Source: SXIZ01 sp040079795
GTDB taxonomy: Bacteria > Pseudomonadota > Gammaproteobacteria > Methylococcales > Methylomonadaceae
NCBI GenBank assembly: GCA_040079795.1
Contig: JBEBJQ010000137.1
Span: forward strand, 1 to 5,448
DNA: 5,448 bases
Reading direction: 5' to 3'
A model generated the notes under the pieces. It did no database searches, was not told where the DNA came from, and worked only from the letters and a program-made list of their open reading frames with translations. A program made the position numbers and the translations under genes. Of this stretch, positions 1-5,448 are shown piece by piece (positions within the stretch are counted from its first letter, which is position 1; the number at the start of each line of letters is the position of its first letter).

Positions 1-99
1 AAGATAAACGGTGCCATCCAGATGGTCGATTTCGTGTTGAAAGACCCTGGCAACAAAGCCTTCCAGTATTGACTGGACTGTTAAACCCTGCACATCTTC
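1..99 (-). pseudogene. Inverted, exact partial copy of peptide deformylase gene (fragment)
   Basis: Read on the minus strand, these 99 bases are identical to 4456-4554 of the def gene and encode residues 122-154, including the metal-binding HEIDH motif. The match stops abruptly at base 99. Further upstream in the fragment's reading direction the def frame meets stop codons within about 15 bases, so no N-terminal half is attached. The copy runs off the left edge, so whether the rest of the def 3' end lies outside is unknown. Full identity means either a very recent duplication or an artefact (chimeric clone, amplification chimera, or assembly-graph overlap at a contig end). It cannot encode a working enzyme as seen. 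Confidence 0.85.
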
Positions 100-359
100 A
101 AAATGTGTCCGCTATCTTCAACCCTTATTGTTTTATTTTTAATCGTTAGCGCGTAAGCTAAGCATCTTTGGTAATAAACTTCCCCCATAAAACAGGTAAT
201 TTTTTTGTTAGCATTACTGGGCTAAATCAAGTTTCAGTAGTGTATTAATTAAATGCAAGCACCTACATTTAACTGGAAAATAACACCGGAGCACATTAAC
301 AAATGATGGCTCCGAAACATTTTGTGTCTTTTTCATCTTTACGTTATCGTCAGTAAATC
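100..359. other. Intergenic region upstream of the PLP enzyme gene
   Basis: No open frame here resembles a gene. The stretch is AT-rich. It has a T-rich run at 128-140 and a short inverted repeat, TTAGC at 146-150 with GCTAA at 157-161. A second one, CGGAGC at 287-292 with GCTCCG at 309-314, has a 16-base loop and is followed by T-rich sequence. ATCTTCA occurs at 94-100 and again at 114-120, spanning the edge of the duplicated def piece. The operon promoter should lie here, but no -35/-10 pair with correct spacing stood out. Confidence 0.6.
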
Positions 360-1322
360 ATGCAAAGCATTAAAAAGCCAACAGATATTTTTCCAGAACT
401 GCATCGGCTGGAACAACGCCTCGGACGATCCATCCTGACTAAAATAGAGCATCCCTTGCTTACACACCACGCCGTCGAACTCTGGCTAAAACGCGACGAC
501 TTGCTACATCCCATCATCTCCGGCAACAAATGGCGCAAGTTAAAATACATTTTGGCGGATGCCCTATCGCTCGGCTCAAATACCATCATCAGCATGGGTG
601 GCGCGTACTCTAATCATTTGCACGCCCTAGCGTATGTAGGACAAATTCTTGGCTTGAAAACCATTGGGCTCATTCGCGGCGAACACCCTGCCCCGTTAAC
701 ACCGACCCTGCTGGATATGGCACAGTGGGGTATGGAATTACGTTTTGTATCGCGCTCCGATTATCGCCAACTTCGGGGTTATAAGCATTGGAACAGTTTC
801 CCCGGCATCAAGCCTAATCAATACTGGCTACCTGAAGGCGGCGCATCAACTCTGGCCCTGAAAGGTATTGCAGAATTAGTCGCTGAAATTAACATCCCTT
901 ATGATGTGATTTGCGTGGCCTGTGGAACCGGAACCACGATGGCGGGGTTTATTAACGCTGTCAGCAGCCCACAACAATCGGTATTGGGTTTTGCCGTACT
1001 TAAGAATGCCGGATTTTTACAAGCCGACGTGCAATCCTTGCTTGCTGATGCTTTTCGCGACGAATTTAATAATCATTTTCACAATGGCATCATAATCCAT
1101 GATTACCATTTCGGCGGTTTTGCTGAATGCAACAATACATTAGCCTCGTTTATGAAAATATTCACAAAAGAAAATTTTATTCCCTTGGAACCTGTCTACA
1201 CCGGGAAAATGCTATATGGCATTTTCGACTTACTGGCAAAAGGCTATTTTAAGCCAGGGCAGCGTATCATTGCTGTTCATACCGGCGGTTTGCAGGGAAA
1301 TAGAGGTTACACAAATGCTTAG
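360..1322 (+). CDS. PLP-dependent enzyme, ACC deaminase/D-cysteine desulfhydrase family
   Basis: This 320-residue cytosolic enzyme belongs to the fold-II (tryptophan synthase beta) PLP family. The Schiff-base lysine is K57 in SGNKWRK. GGAYSNH (80-86) carries the Ser84-Asn85 pair near the cofactor, CGTGTT (188-193) is the PLP phosphate loop, and VYTGK (279-283) and HTGG (307-310) line the active site. Characterised ACC deaminases have Glu and Leu at the two discriminating positions (E295 and L322). Here both appear to be Thr (T281, T308), as in D-cysteine desulfhydrases, so breakdown of D-cysteine to pyruvate, sulfide and ammonia is likelier than ACC deamination. AY replaces the usual IQ before SNH, so this is a divergent subfamily whose real substrate may differ; I give no symbol (dcyD is the nearest). 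An in-frame TAA at 354-356 makes ATG 360 the first possible start. No clear Shine-Dalgarno sequence precedes it. It is the first gene of the probable operon. Confidence 0.88.
   Translation: MQSIKKPTDIFPELHRLEQRLGRSILTKIEHPLLTHHAVELWLKRDDLLHPIISGNKWRKLKYILADALSLGSNTIISMGGAYSNHLHALAYVGQILGLKTIGLIRGEHPAPLTPTLLDMAQWGMELRFVSRSDYRQLRGYKHWNSFPGIKPNQYWLPEGGASTLALKGIAELVAEINIPYDVICVACGTGTTMAGFINAVSSPQQSVLGFAVLKNAGFLQADVQSLLADAFRDEFNNHFHNGIIIHDYHFGGFAECNNTLASFMKIFTKENFIPLEPVYTGKMLYGIFDLLAKGYFKPGQRIIAVHTGGLQGNRGYTNA
1302..1306 (+). promoter_or_regulatory. Ribosome binding site setting the methyltransferase start
   Basis: AGAGG lies 8 bases before ATG 1315, inside the end of the preceding gene. This spacing favours ATG 1315 over the in-frame ATGs at 1216 (deep in the upstream gene), 1324 and 1342. 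Confidence 0.6.
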
Positions 1323-1971
1323 AATGCTTGAGCCAGAATTAATGGAGGACGCTGCACAAATCATTGCCTATGCCAATGCAGATTTTGACAAGCCGCACAG
1401 CGACTTTATCGAACGCCTGAAAGCCATTGTAAACATGCCCGATTTCAGCGGCAAAGCACTGGACTTAGGTTGCGGCCCAGGCGACATTAGCAAACGCTTC
1501 GCAACCGCTTATCCACTCTGCTCAATTGATGCGGTTGACGGCTCCAAAGCCATGATAAATTACGCTATTGATTCCTCAATAGCTCGCCGTACCCAAGTAA
1601 ATTTCATTCATGGTAAATTACCTGATGTCGTGTTACCAAAATCCAGTTACGATTTAATTTTCAGCAATAGCTTGCTGCATCACTTGCCTGACCCGCACAT
1701 GCTATGGCGGTTTATCAAAGATCATACGAGATCGGGCAGTTACATTGCAGTCATGGATTTGCTCAGGCCAGACACCACTGAAATGGCAAAGACGCTCGTG
1801 GAAACCCACGCCGCCAATGAGCCTGAGATACTGCGCCATGACTTTTATTGTTCATTGCTGGCGGCATTCACTCTTGAGGAAATACATCAGCAGATAATTG
1901 TAACTGGGCTATCATTGAACATCGAACAAATCAGTGACCGACATGTGTTTATATCAGGCACTCTGTCCTGA
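1315..1971 (+). CDS. Class I SAM-dependent methyltransferase
   Basis: With the start at 1315 the protein has 218 residues. It shows a Rossmann-type methyltransferase core: motif I ALDLGCGPGD (48-57) binds SAM, the acidic residue of motif II lies in IDAVDGS (71-77), and YDLIFSNSLLHHLPD (112-126) is the motif IV region with the HHL typical of the Methyltransf_11/25 type. VMDLLRP (146-152) follows. There is no signal peptide or membrane segment, so it should act in the cytosol. The substrate cannot be read from the sequence; small molecules are the usual targets of this type. The frame is open back to ATG 1216, but that would overlap the upstream gene by over 100 bases, whereas ATG 1315 has a good ribosome site and overlaps it by only 8 bases. 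That overlap suggests translational coupling. A 9-base imperfect tandem duplication at the start supplies a second in-frame ATG at 1324. Confidence 0.88.
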   Translation: MLRMLEPELMEDAAQIIAYANADFDKPHSDFIERLKAIVNMPDFSGKALDLGCGPGDISKRFATAYPLCSIDAVDGSKAMINYAIDSSIARRTQVNFIHGKLPDVVLPKSSYDLIFSNSLLHHLPDPHMLWRFIKDHTRSGSYIAVMDLLRPDTTEMAKTLVETHAANEPEILRHDFYCSLLAAFTLEEIHQQIIVTGLSLNIEQISDRHVFISGTLS

Positions 1972-1988
1972 CAATATGGCCTGAAATT

Positions 1989-1993
1989 AAGGA
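1989..1993 (+). promoter_or_regulatory. Ribosome binding site of ppk1
   Basis: AAGGA lies 6 bases before ATG 2000, in the 28-base gap after the methyltransferase stop. It supports that start, the first codon of the open frame. Confidence 0.65.
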
Positions 1994-1999
1994 CAGCAA

Positions 2000-4096
2000 A
2001 TGACCACAAACCCAAAACATAACATCATCGACCTGCAAAAACCGGAATTCTATATCAATCGCGAACTCAGCTTGCTTGAGTTCAACAAGCGGGTTTTGGC
2101 TCAAGCCAAAGACGAAAACGTCCCTTTGCTGGAGCGGCTCAATTATTTATGCATCTCCTGCTCCAATTTGGACGAGTTTTACGAGATTCGCGTTGCCGGC
2201 GTCATCCAAATGGAGGCGATTGATCCAAAAGCCCTAAGTGAAGACGGTTTGACACCCGCTGAGCAATTGGCGCTCATTGACACTAATGCCCATCAATTGG
2301 TCAACGACCAATACCAAGTTTTAAATGAGGTATTGCTGCCTAAGCTGCAAGCAGAAAATATCCGCTTTATCCGCCGTAATGATTGGACAGAAGACCAGCA
2401 CAAGTGGTTGGAAACCTATTTTAACGATCAATTAATGCCGATCTTAACGCCGGTCGGTTTGGATTCGGCGCATCCTTTCCCGCGCATCTTAAACAAAAGT
2501 TTAAACTTTATCATCTCACTGACCGGTAAGGATGCGTTTGGCAGAAACAGTGGCCGCGCCATTTTACAAGCACCGCGCTCGTTACCTCGGATTATCCAGT
2601 TTCCAGCCGACGAAACCCAAAGCGGCCCTACCGATTTTGTGTTTTTGTCGTCTATCATCCATGCCTTTGTGGGCGAACTGTTTAATGGCATGACAGTAAA
2701 AGGCTGCTATCAATTCCGGGTGACCCGGAACAGCGATTTTTTTGTTGACGATGATGCCATTGATGATTTGTTGCTGGCGGTGCAAGGCGAGTTGGCAATG
2801 CGTAATTACGGCGATGAGGTCCGCCTGGAAATTGATGCCAATTGCCCTGATGAAACCGTCAGCTTTTTGCTGGATCGGTTCGAAATGACCCGGGATCGTC
2901 TGTTCCTTGTCGATGGCCCCGTCAACCTCAATAGGTTGCAGGAAATAATCGGCCTAGTGGGACATCCTGAGCTGAAATTTCCACCGTTTAAACCGTTTAT
3001 CCCCGCCCAATTGGCGCGCAGCAAAGATATTTTTGCCGCGATCAAACGCCATGATATTTTGCTGCATCACCCTTTCGAATCTTTTTCCCCCGTCGTCGAA
3101 TTTCTCCGTCAAGCTGCGGTTGCGCCCGATGTATTGGCTATCAAGCAAACCTTATATCGGACTGGTGCAGGTTCGCCCATTGTCGCCGCTTTAATCAAGG
3201 CAGCCAGGGCAGGCAAAGAAGTGACTGTGGTTATCGAGTTACGGGCGCGCTTCGACGAGAAGGACAATATCAGCTTGGCGGCAAAATTACAGGAAGCGGC
3301 TGTCCATGTCGTATATGGTGTTGTCGGCTATAAAACCCACGCGAAAATGTGCCTGGTACTAAAACGTGAAGGTAAGGAATTATGCAATTATGTCCATTTA
3401 GGCACTGGCAACTACCATCCTAAAACCGCACAGTTGTACACCGACTATGGTTTATTTTCCTGTGACAAAGATTTAGGTGAAGATGTCCGGCGCGTATTTG
3501 CACAATTGACCAGTTTGGGTAAGGTGCGTAAATTGAATAAATTGTTGCAGTCGCCGTTTACCTTGCACAGCGGCATCATCGACAAAATAGAACGCGAAAT
3601 TGATATTGCTCGAGACGGTAAAACGGCGGAAATCATCTTTAAAGTCAACGCTATTGTTGAGGAGCAAGTCATTCAGGCACTGTATCGCGCATCGCAAGCC
3701 GGGGTTAAAATTAAATTAATTGTCAGGGGCATTTGTTGCTTGAAACCCGGCATTCCTGGCGTATCAGACAATATTGAGGTGCGTTCCATCATCGGACGTT
3801 TCTTGGAGCACGCCCGTGTTTACGCATTTGCCAATGGTGGTGACTGGGAAGTCTATGCATCCAGCGCTGACCTGATGAACCGCAATATGTTTCAGCGGGT
3901 AGAAACGTGTTTTCCTATTGAAAACAAGCGCCTGCACAAACGTATACTACATGATCTGGACGTTTACCTGAATGACAACAGCCAGTCCTGGTTATTACAA
4001 CCGGATGGAAGCTATCTGCAAAGTCAACGAGACGTGAATGCCAATGTGGTTCAGGCGCAAGCAGTACTTTTACAAGAACTACAAAACCAACCATGA
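2000..4096 (+). CDS. ppk1: Polyphosphate kinase 1
   Basis: This protein reversibly transfers the gamma phosphate of ATP onto inorganic polyphosphate, supplying the polymer used in phosphate storage and stress responses. Its 698 residues are close to the 688 of the E. coli enzyme. The N-terminal domain starts with FYINRELSLLEFNKR (17-31) and holds SNLDEFYEIR (55-64). The head domain follows, then two phospholipase-D-like catalytic domains from about residue 350. The autophosphorylated histidine is H447 in KTHAK (E. coli His435). With a constant offset of 12, R387, R417, H466, Y480 and H604 match the E. coli catalytic and ATP-binding residues R375, R405, H454, Y468 and H592, so the active site looks complete. 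SADLMNRN (622-629) and RVETCFPI (633-640) are typical C-terminal motifs. The stop overlaps the def start as ATGA. No Pho-box-like site was seen in the short gap upstream. Confidence 0.97.
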   Translation: MTTNPKHNIIDLQKPEFYINRELSLLEFNKRVLAQAKDENVPLLERLNYLCISCSNLDEFYEIRVAGVIQMEAIDPKALSEDGLTPAEQLALIDTNAHQLVNDQYQVLNEVLLPKLQAENIRFIRRNDWTEDQHKWLETYFNDQLMPILTPVGLDSAHPFPRILNKSLNFIISLTGKDAFGRNSGRAILQAPRSLPRIIQFPADETQSGPTDFVFLSSIIHAFVGELFNGMTVKGCYQFRVTRNSDFFVDDDAIDDLLLAVQGELAMRNYGDEVRLEIDANCPDETVSFLLDRFEMTRDRLFLVDGPVNLNRLQEIIGLVGHPELKFPPFKPFIPAQLARSKDIFAAIKRHDILLHHPFESFSPVVEFLRQAAVAPDVLAIKQTLYRTGAGSPIVAALIKAARAGKEVTVVIELRARFDEKDNISLAAKLQEAAVHVVYGVVGYKTHAKMCLVLKREGKELCNYVHLGTGNYHPKTAQLYTDYGLFSCDKDLGEDVRRVFAQLTSLGKVRKLNKLLQSPFTLHSGIIDKIEREIDIARDGKTAEIIFKVNAIVEEQVIQALYRASQAGVKIKLIVRGICCLKPGIPGVSDNIEVRSIIGRFLEHARVYAFANGGDWEVYASSADLMNRNMFQRVETCFPIENKRLHKRILHDLDVYLNDNSQSWLLQPDGSYLQSQRDVNANVVQAQAVLLQELQNQP

Positions 4097-4617
4097 CCCA
4101 AAACTGCGAAATTGCCCAATTGGGCGCGGACGTACTCCGGCAAATTTCGGCTAAGGTCGAAAATATCAACAGCCCGGCTATCCGCAAAATAATCGACGAA
4201 ATGACAACCACCTTGGCGAACACCCAAGGCGTTGGCCTAGCCGCGCCGCAGATTAGCCAATTGCAGCGCATCATTATCGTCGCCTCACGACCCAGCACCC
4301 GCTATCCCCATGCGCCGTTAATGTTACCAACTGTGATGGTTAATCCAAGCTATGAAGCCTTGTCCGAGCAAACAGAAAAAGACTGGGAAGGTTGTTTGAG
4401 CATTCCCGGCATTCGTGCCTTAGTGCCACGATATACAAGCATTACAGTGCAATACGAAGATGTGCAGGGTTTAACAGTCCAGTCAATACTGGAAGGCTTT
4501 GTTGCCAGGGTCTTTCAACACGAAATCGACCATCTGGATGGCACCGTTTATCTTGATCGGGTTGAAACCAACACAGACATCATCTCAGAGAGCGAATACT
4601 TCAAGTTATTCGTTTGA
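4093..4617 (+). CDS. def: Peptide deformylase
   Basis: This 174-residue metalloenzyme removes the formyl group from the initiator methionine of new proteins at the ribosome. All three signature motifs are intact: GVGLAAPQ (46-53), EGCLS (99-103) and QHEIDHLDG (142-150). C101, H143 and H147 bind the metal, and E144 is the catalytic base. Between motifs 1 and 2 it has SRPSTRYPHAPLMLP (65-79). As I recall, this marks a deformylase subgroup found as a second copy in many proteobacteria, apart from the def-fmt locus. The C-terminus after the HEIDH helix is short, as in that subgroup. The ATG overlaps the ppk1 stop by 4 bases and has no clear Shine-Dalgarno sequence, so translation is probably coupled to ppk1. 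An exact inverted copy of codons 122-154 lies at the left edge of the window. No convincing terminator directly follows. Confidence 0.96.
   Translation: MTQNCEIAQLGADVLRQISAKVENINSPAIRKIIDEMTTTLANTQGVGLAAPQISQLQRIIIVASRPSTRYPHAPLMLPTVMVNPSYEALSEQTEKDWEGCLSIPGIRALVPRYTSITVQYEDVQGLTVQSILEGFVARVFQHEIDHLDGTVYLDRVETNTDIISESEYFKLFV
4456..4554 (+). repeat. 99-bp exact inverted repeat, def-internal copy
   Basis: This part of def (codons 122-154) is repeated without mismatch, in reverse complement, at 1-99. The two copies bracket about 4.36 kb that holds the PLP enzyme, the methyltransferase, ppk1 and the first two thirds of def. Left of 4456 the similarity ends at once. Confidence 0.9.
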
Positions 4618-4748
4618 TATTTCAAAGCAAATATTCAAAAACTGGCTAAGAATAGCAGGGGAAATCGAAGCTACGAAAACCCTACTCGTTAAATATTAAT
4701 GCCTCTCTGTGATTTATAGTGGGTAGAATGCTTAACAAGGTGATGCAA

Positions 4749-4838
4749 AAGTAAGTCCGTTCGTCCTCGACTGCATGGATGCAGGGCAACGCATGGAGCA
4801 GTTGCCGAGAGCTTGTCAAAGGATGGACGGGCTTACTT
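4749..4838 (+). repeat. Multi-stem palindromic element (REP/MITE-like)
   Basis: An 18-base outer stem joins 4749-4766 with 4821-4838. All 18 positions pair as RNA on the plus strand, three of them as G-U wobbles. Inside are two hairpins: CTGCAT/ATGCAG at 4771-4784, and GGCAAC (4785-4790) with GTTGCC (4801-4806) around a ten-base loop. The unpaired strip 4807-4820 includes AGCTTGTCAAAGGA. The two hairpins share GCATGGA (4773-4779 and 4791-4797). The outer arms and the AGCTTGTC strip resemble, from memory, a dispersed CGTTCGTCC...AGCTTGTC...GGACG palindrome found in many proteobacterial genomes. It lies 131 bases past the def stop and could protect or end that transcript. Confidence 0.65.
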
Positions 4839-4935
4839 GAGCCAAGCACAACTGTATAGTCATCATCTATCAATATCTATTTTATATTTCATATCAAACT
4901 ATTTATTTTAGAATATGTTTTTTATTCTGAGCAAA

Positions 4936-4954
4936 TCGGGGTTTGTAGCCCCGA
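4936..4954. repeat. Short GC-rich hairpin
   Basis: TCGGGG (4936-4941) pairs perfectly with CCCCGA (4949-4954) around a seven-base loop. No T run follows on the plus strand and only TTT on the minus strand, so a Rho-independent terminator is doubtful. It may be a dispersed palindrome of the kind common in such intergenic regions, or a weak bidirectional stop for the convergent genes. Confidence 0.5.
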
Positions 4955-4996
4955 CCTTAATGTTTAAACGCAATGTTTCAATCGGCAAAACCGTTG

Positions 4997-5137
4997 CGGA
5001 CGGGTTAGCATAACAATGCCGTTAAGTTAAGATTACCGCTGCTGGCTGAGCGGAGCCGAAGCCTAAGTCAGCTAATGTTTCGCTTCGGCTCCAGCGAACG
5101 GCTTAACTTAACGGCATTGGTTAACATAACCCTTCCG
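4997..5137. repeat. Interrupted outer palindrome around the MITE-like element
   Basis: CGGA (4997-5000) pairs with TCCG (5134-5137), and GGGTTA (5002-5007) pairs with TAACCC (5127-5132), with one mismatch between the blocks. CATAAC occurs directly repeated at 5009-5014 and 5125-5130. Removing 5015-5130 would leave a compact hairpin, GGGTTA-GCA-TAACCC flanked by CGGA and TCCG. This suggests the inner element was inserted into an older palindromic repeat. Confidence 0.5.
5014..5119. mobile_element. MITE-like element with 18-bp perfect terminal inverted repeats
   Basis: CAATGCCGTTAAGTTAAG at 5014-5031 is repeated in perfect inversion at 5102-5119. Inside, GGAGCCGAAGC (5052-5062) pairs with GCTTCGGCTCC (5082-5092), and CGCT (5037-5040) can pair with AGCG (5093-5096), so most of the 106 bases can fold into one long hairpin or cruciform. 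It encodes nothing. A non-autonomous element moved by a transposase elsewhere is the likeliest reading. The direct repeat CATAAC does not abut both ends of the perfect repeats, so the exact boundaries and target duplication are uncertain. Confidence 0.6.
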
Positions 5138-5212
5138 GCTTAGCAAAATTGTAATCAACGCCCTTGCTGGCGATAAAGCCGATCCCCTTCGAGTTCCATA
5201 CCAATAACCTAC

Positions 5213-5448
5213 CTACTGCCTTGCAGCCGCCACTCGCAGGGTTGCCGGGGCTTTTTCCAGGCGTTCAAGACGGACGGCCAGGGCATCCAGGCGTTGGGCT
5301 TGGGTTTGCATGGCCTGCACCTGTAGTTTCAATGCCGCAATTTCTTTGGCCTGGGCGGCGTTCTGCTTATGCATGTGTTGCACTTCGTTAAGTAGCATAG
5401 GAGTCAGTTTGTGGTATTGCACGGTTTCGACTTCGCCCTTGCCGTTGT
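5213..5448 (-). CDS. C-terminus of a tail-fibre-like protein, S74-type chaperone domain (partial)
   Basis: The frame is open to the window edge and ends at TAG (5213-5215), giving the last 77 residues of a longer protein whose start lies to the right. VQYHKLTPMLLNEVQ (9-23) resembles the conserved end of the peptidase S74 / intramolecular chaperone domain of endosialidases and phage tail fibres, where a V-x-Y-x-x-L-x-P helix leads into a coiled coil. The rest is heptad-like (KEIAALKLQVQAMQ, then LDALAVRLERLEK), as expected for a trimeric coiled-coil tail, and closes with an Ala/Arg-rich stretch. In this family the chaperone piece helps the fibre trimerise and is then cut off; its Ser-Lys site would lie outside the window. 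Such genes occur in prophages and also as free-standing bacterial surface proteins. It converges on def with 595 bases between. Confidence 0.7.
   Translation of the reverse strand, partial: NGKGEVETVQYHKLTPMLLNEVQHMHKQNAAQAKEIAALKLQVQAMQTQAQRLDALAVRLERLEKAPATLRVAAARQ

Larger units (their letters stand above)
4618..5212. other. Gene-free intergenic region between convergent genes
   Basis: No credible gene lies between the def stop and the stop of the minus-strand gene. Short open frames here lack ribosome sites and protein-like composition. The region holds three palindromic elements (annotated separately), a strongly AT-rich tract at about 4857-4930 with a weak AGAATA/TATTCT stem at 4910-4928, and the eight-base palindrome GTTTAAAC at 4962-4969. 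No classic GC hairpin followed by a T run was found on either strand. Confidence 0.7.

Noticed and set aside
200..250. Possible sigma-70 promoter (TTGTTA at 205-210, TATTAA at 243-248)
   Set aside because: The spacing between the two is about 32 bases, far from the usual 17, and no better pair was found.
287..314. Hairpin CGGAGC/GCTCCG before the first gene as a terminator or riboswitch
   Set aside because: A six-pair stem with a 16-base loop is too weak, and the sequence after it is only loosely T-rich; no known riboswitch core is visible.
1216..1314. Longer methyltransferase start at ATG 1216
   Set aside because: It would overlap the end of the PLP enzyme gene, which carries family motifs there; the added residues do not look like a methyltransferase N-terminus, and ATG 1315 has a well-placed AGAGG.
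2428..3148. Minus-strand open frames inside ppk1
   Set aside because: They lie opposite a complete ppk1 with all catalytic residues and show no family motif or ribosome site of their own.
3915..4298. 127-codon minus-strand open frame across the ppk1-def junction
   Set aside because: It is antisense to the motif-bearing parts of both genes and its product has no recognisable domain.
4682..4873. 63-codon minus-strand open frame in the intergenic region
   Set aside because: It runs across the palindromic element at 4749-4838 and has no ribosome site or protein-like pattern.
5125..5212. Protein-like reading (IGFIASKGVDYNFAKPEG) on the minus strand just past the tail-fibre stop
   Set aside because: It has no start codon or ribosome site, belongs to a different frame from the tail-fibre gene, and matches no family I recognise; it may be chance or a short gene remnant.
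5164..5391. 75-codon plus-strand open frame opposite the tail-fibre gene
   Set aside because: Its Pro/Gly-rich product is a shadow of the coiled-coil coding strand.

Overview
The window looks like chromosomal DNA of a gammaproteobacterium. Moderate GC, the style of the ppk1 and def proteins, and intergenic regions full of palindromic repeats fit a methanotroph of the Methylococcales best. That placement is inferred from remembered family resemblance, not from a search.

Layout. Bases 1-99 are an exact reverse-complement copy of part of the peptide deformylase gene found near the right end (4456-4554). A gene-free stretch of about 260 bases follows (100-359). Then come four tightly packed plus-strand genes: a PLP-dependent enzyme of the ACC deaminase/D-cysteine desulfhydrase family (360-1322), a class I SAM-dependent methyltransferase (1315-1971), polyphosphate kinase ppk1 (2000-4096) and peptide deformylase def (4093-4617). 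Overlaps of 8 and 4 bases and a single gap of 28 bases suggest one operon. The 595-base gap from 4618 to 5212 holds no credible gene but carries three palindromic elements: a multi-stem element (4749-4838), a short GC hairpin (4936-4954), and a 106-bp MITE-like palindrome (5014-5119) apparently nested inside another palindrome (4997-5137). A minus-strand gene enters from the right edge. Only its C-terminal 77 residues are visible, and they resemble the end of a phage-like tail-fibre protein with an S74 chaperone domain.

How the genes work together. Ppk1 makes polyphosphate from ATP and Def removes the N-formyl group from new proteins. The first gene probably breaks down D-cysteine or a related amino acid, and the methyltransferase has no predictable substrate. 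No single pathway joins the four, so the cluster reads as co-transcribed housekeeping and stress functions.

The most notable observations are the exact 99-bp inverted copy of def at the window edge (an assembly or amplification chimera is a serious alternative), the nested palindromes, and the multi-stem element whose outer stem pairs completely only as plus-strand RNA. I see no defence system, CRISPR array or clearly new enzymatic system here.
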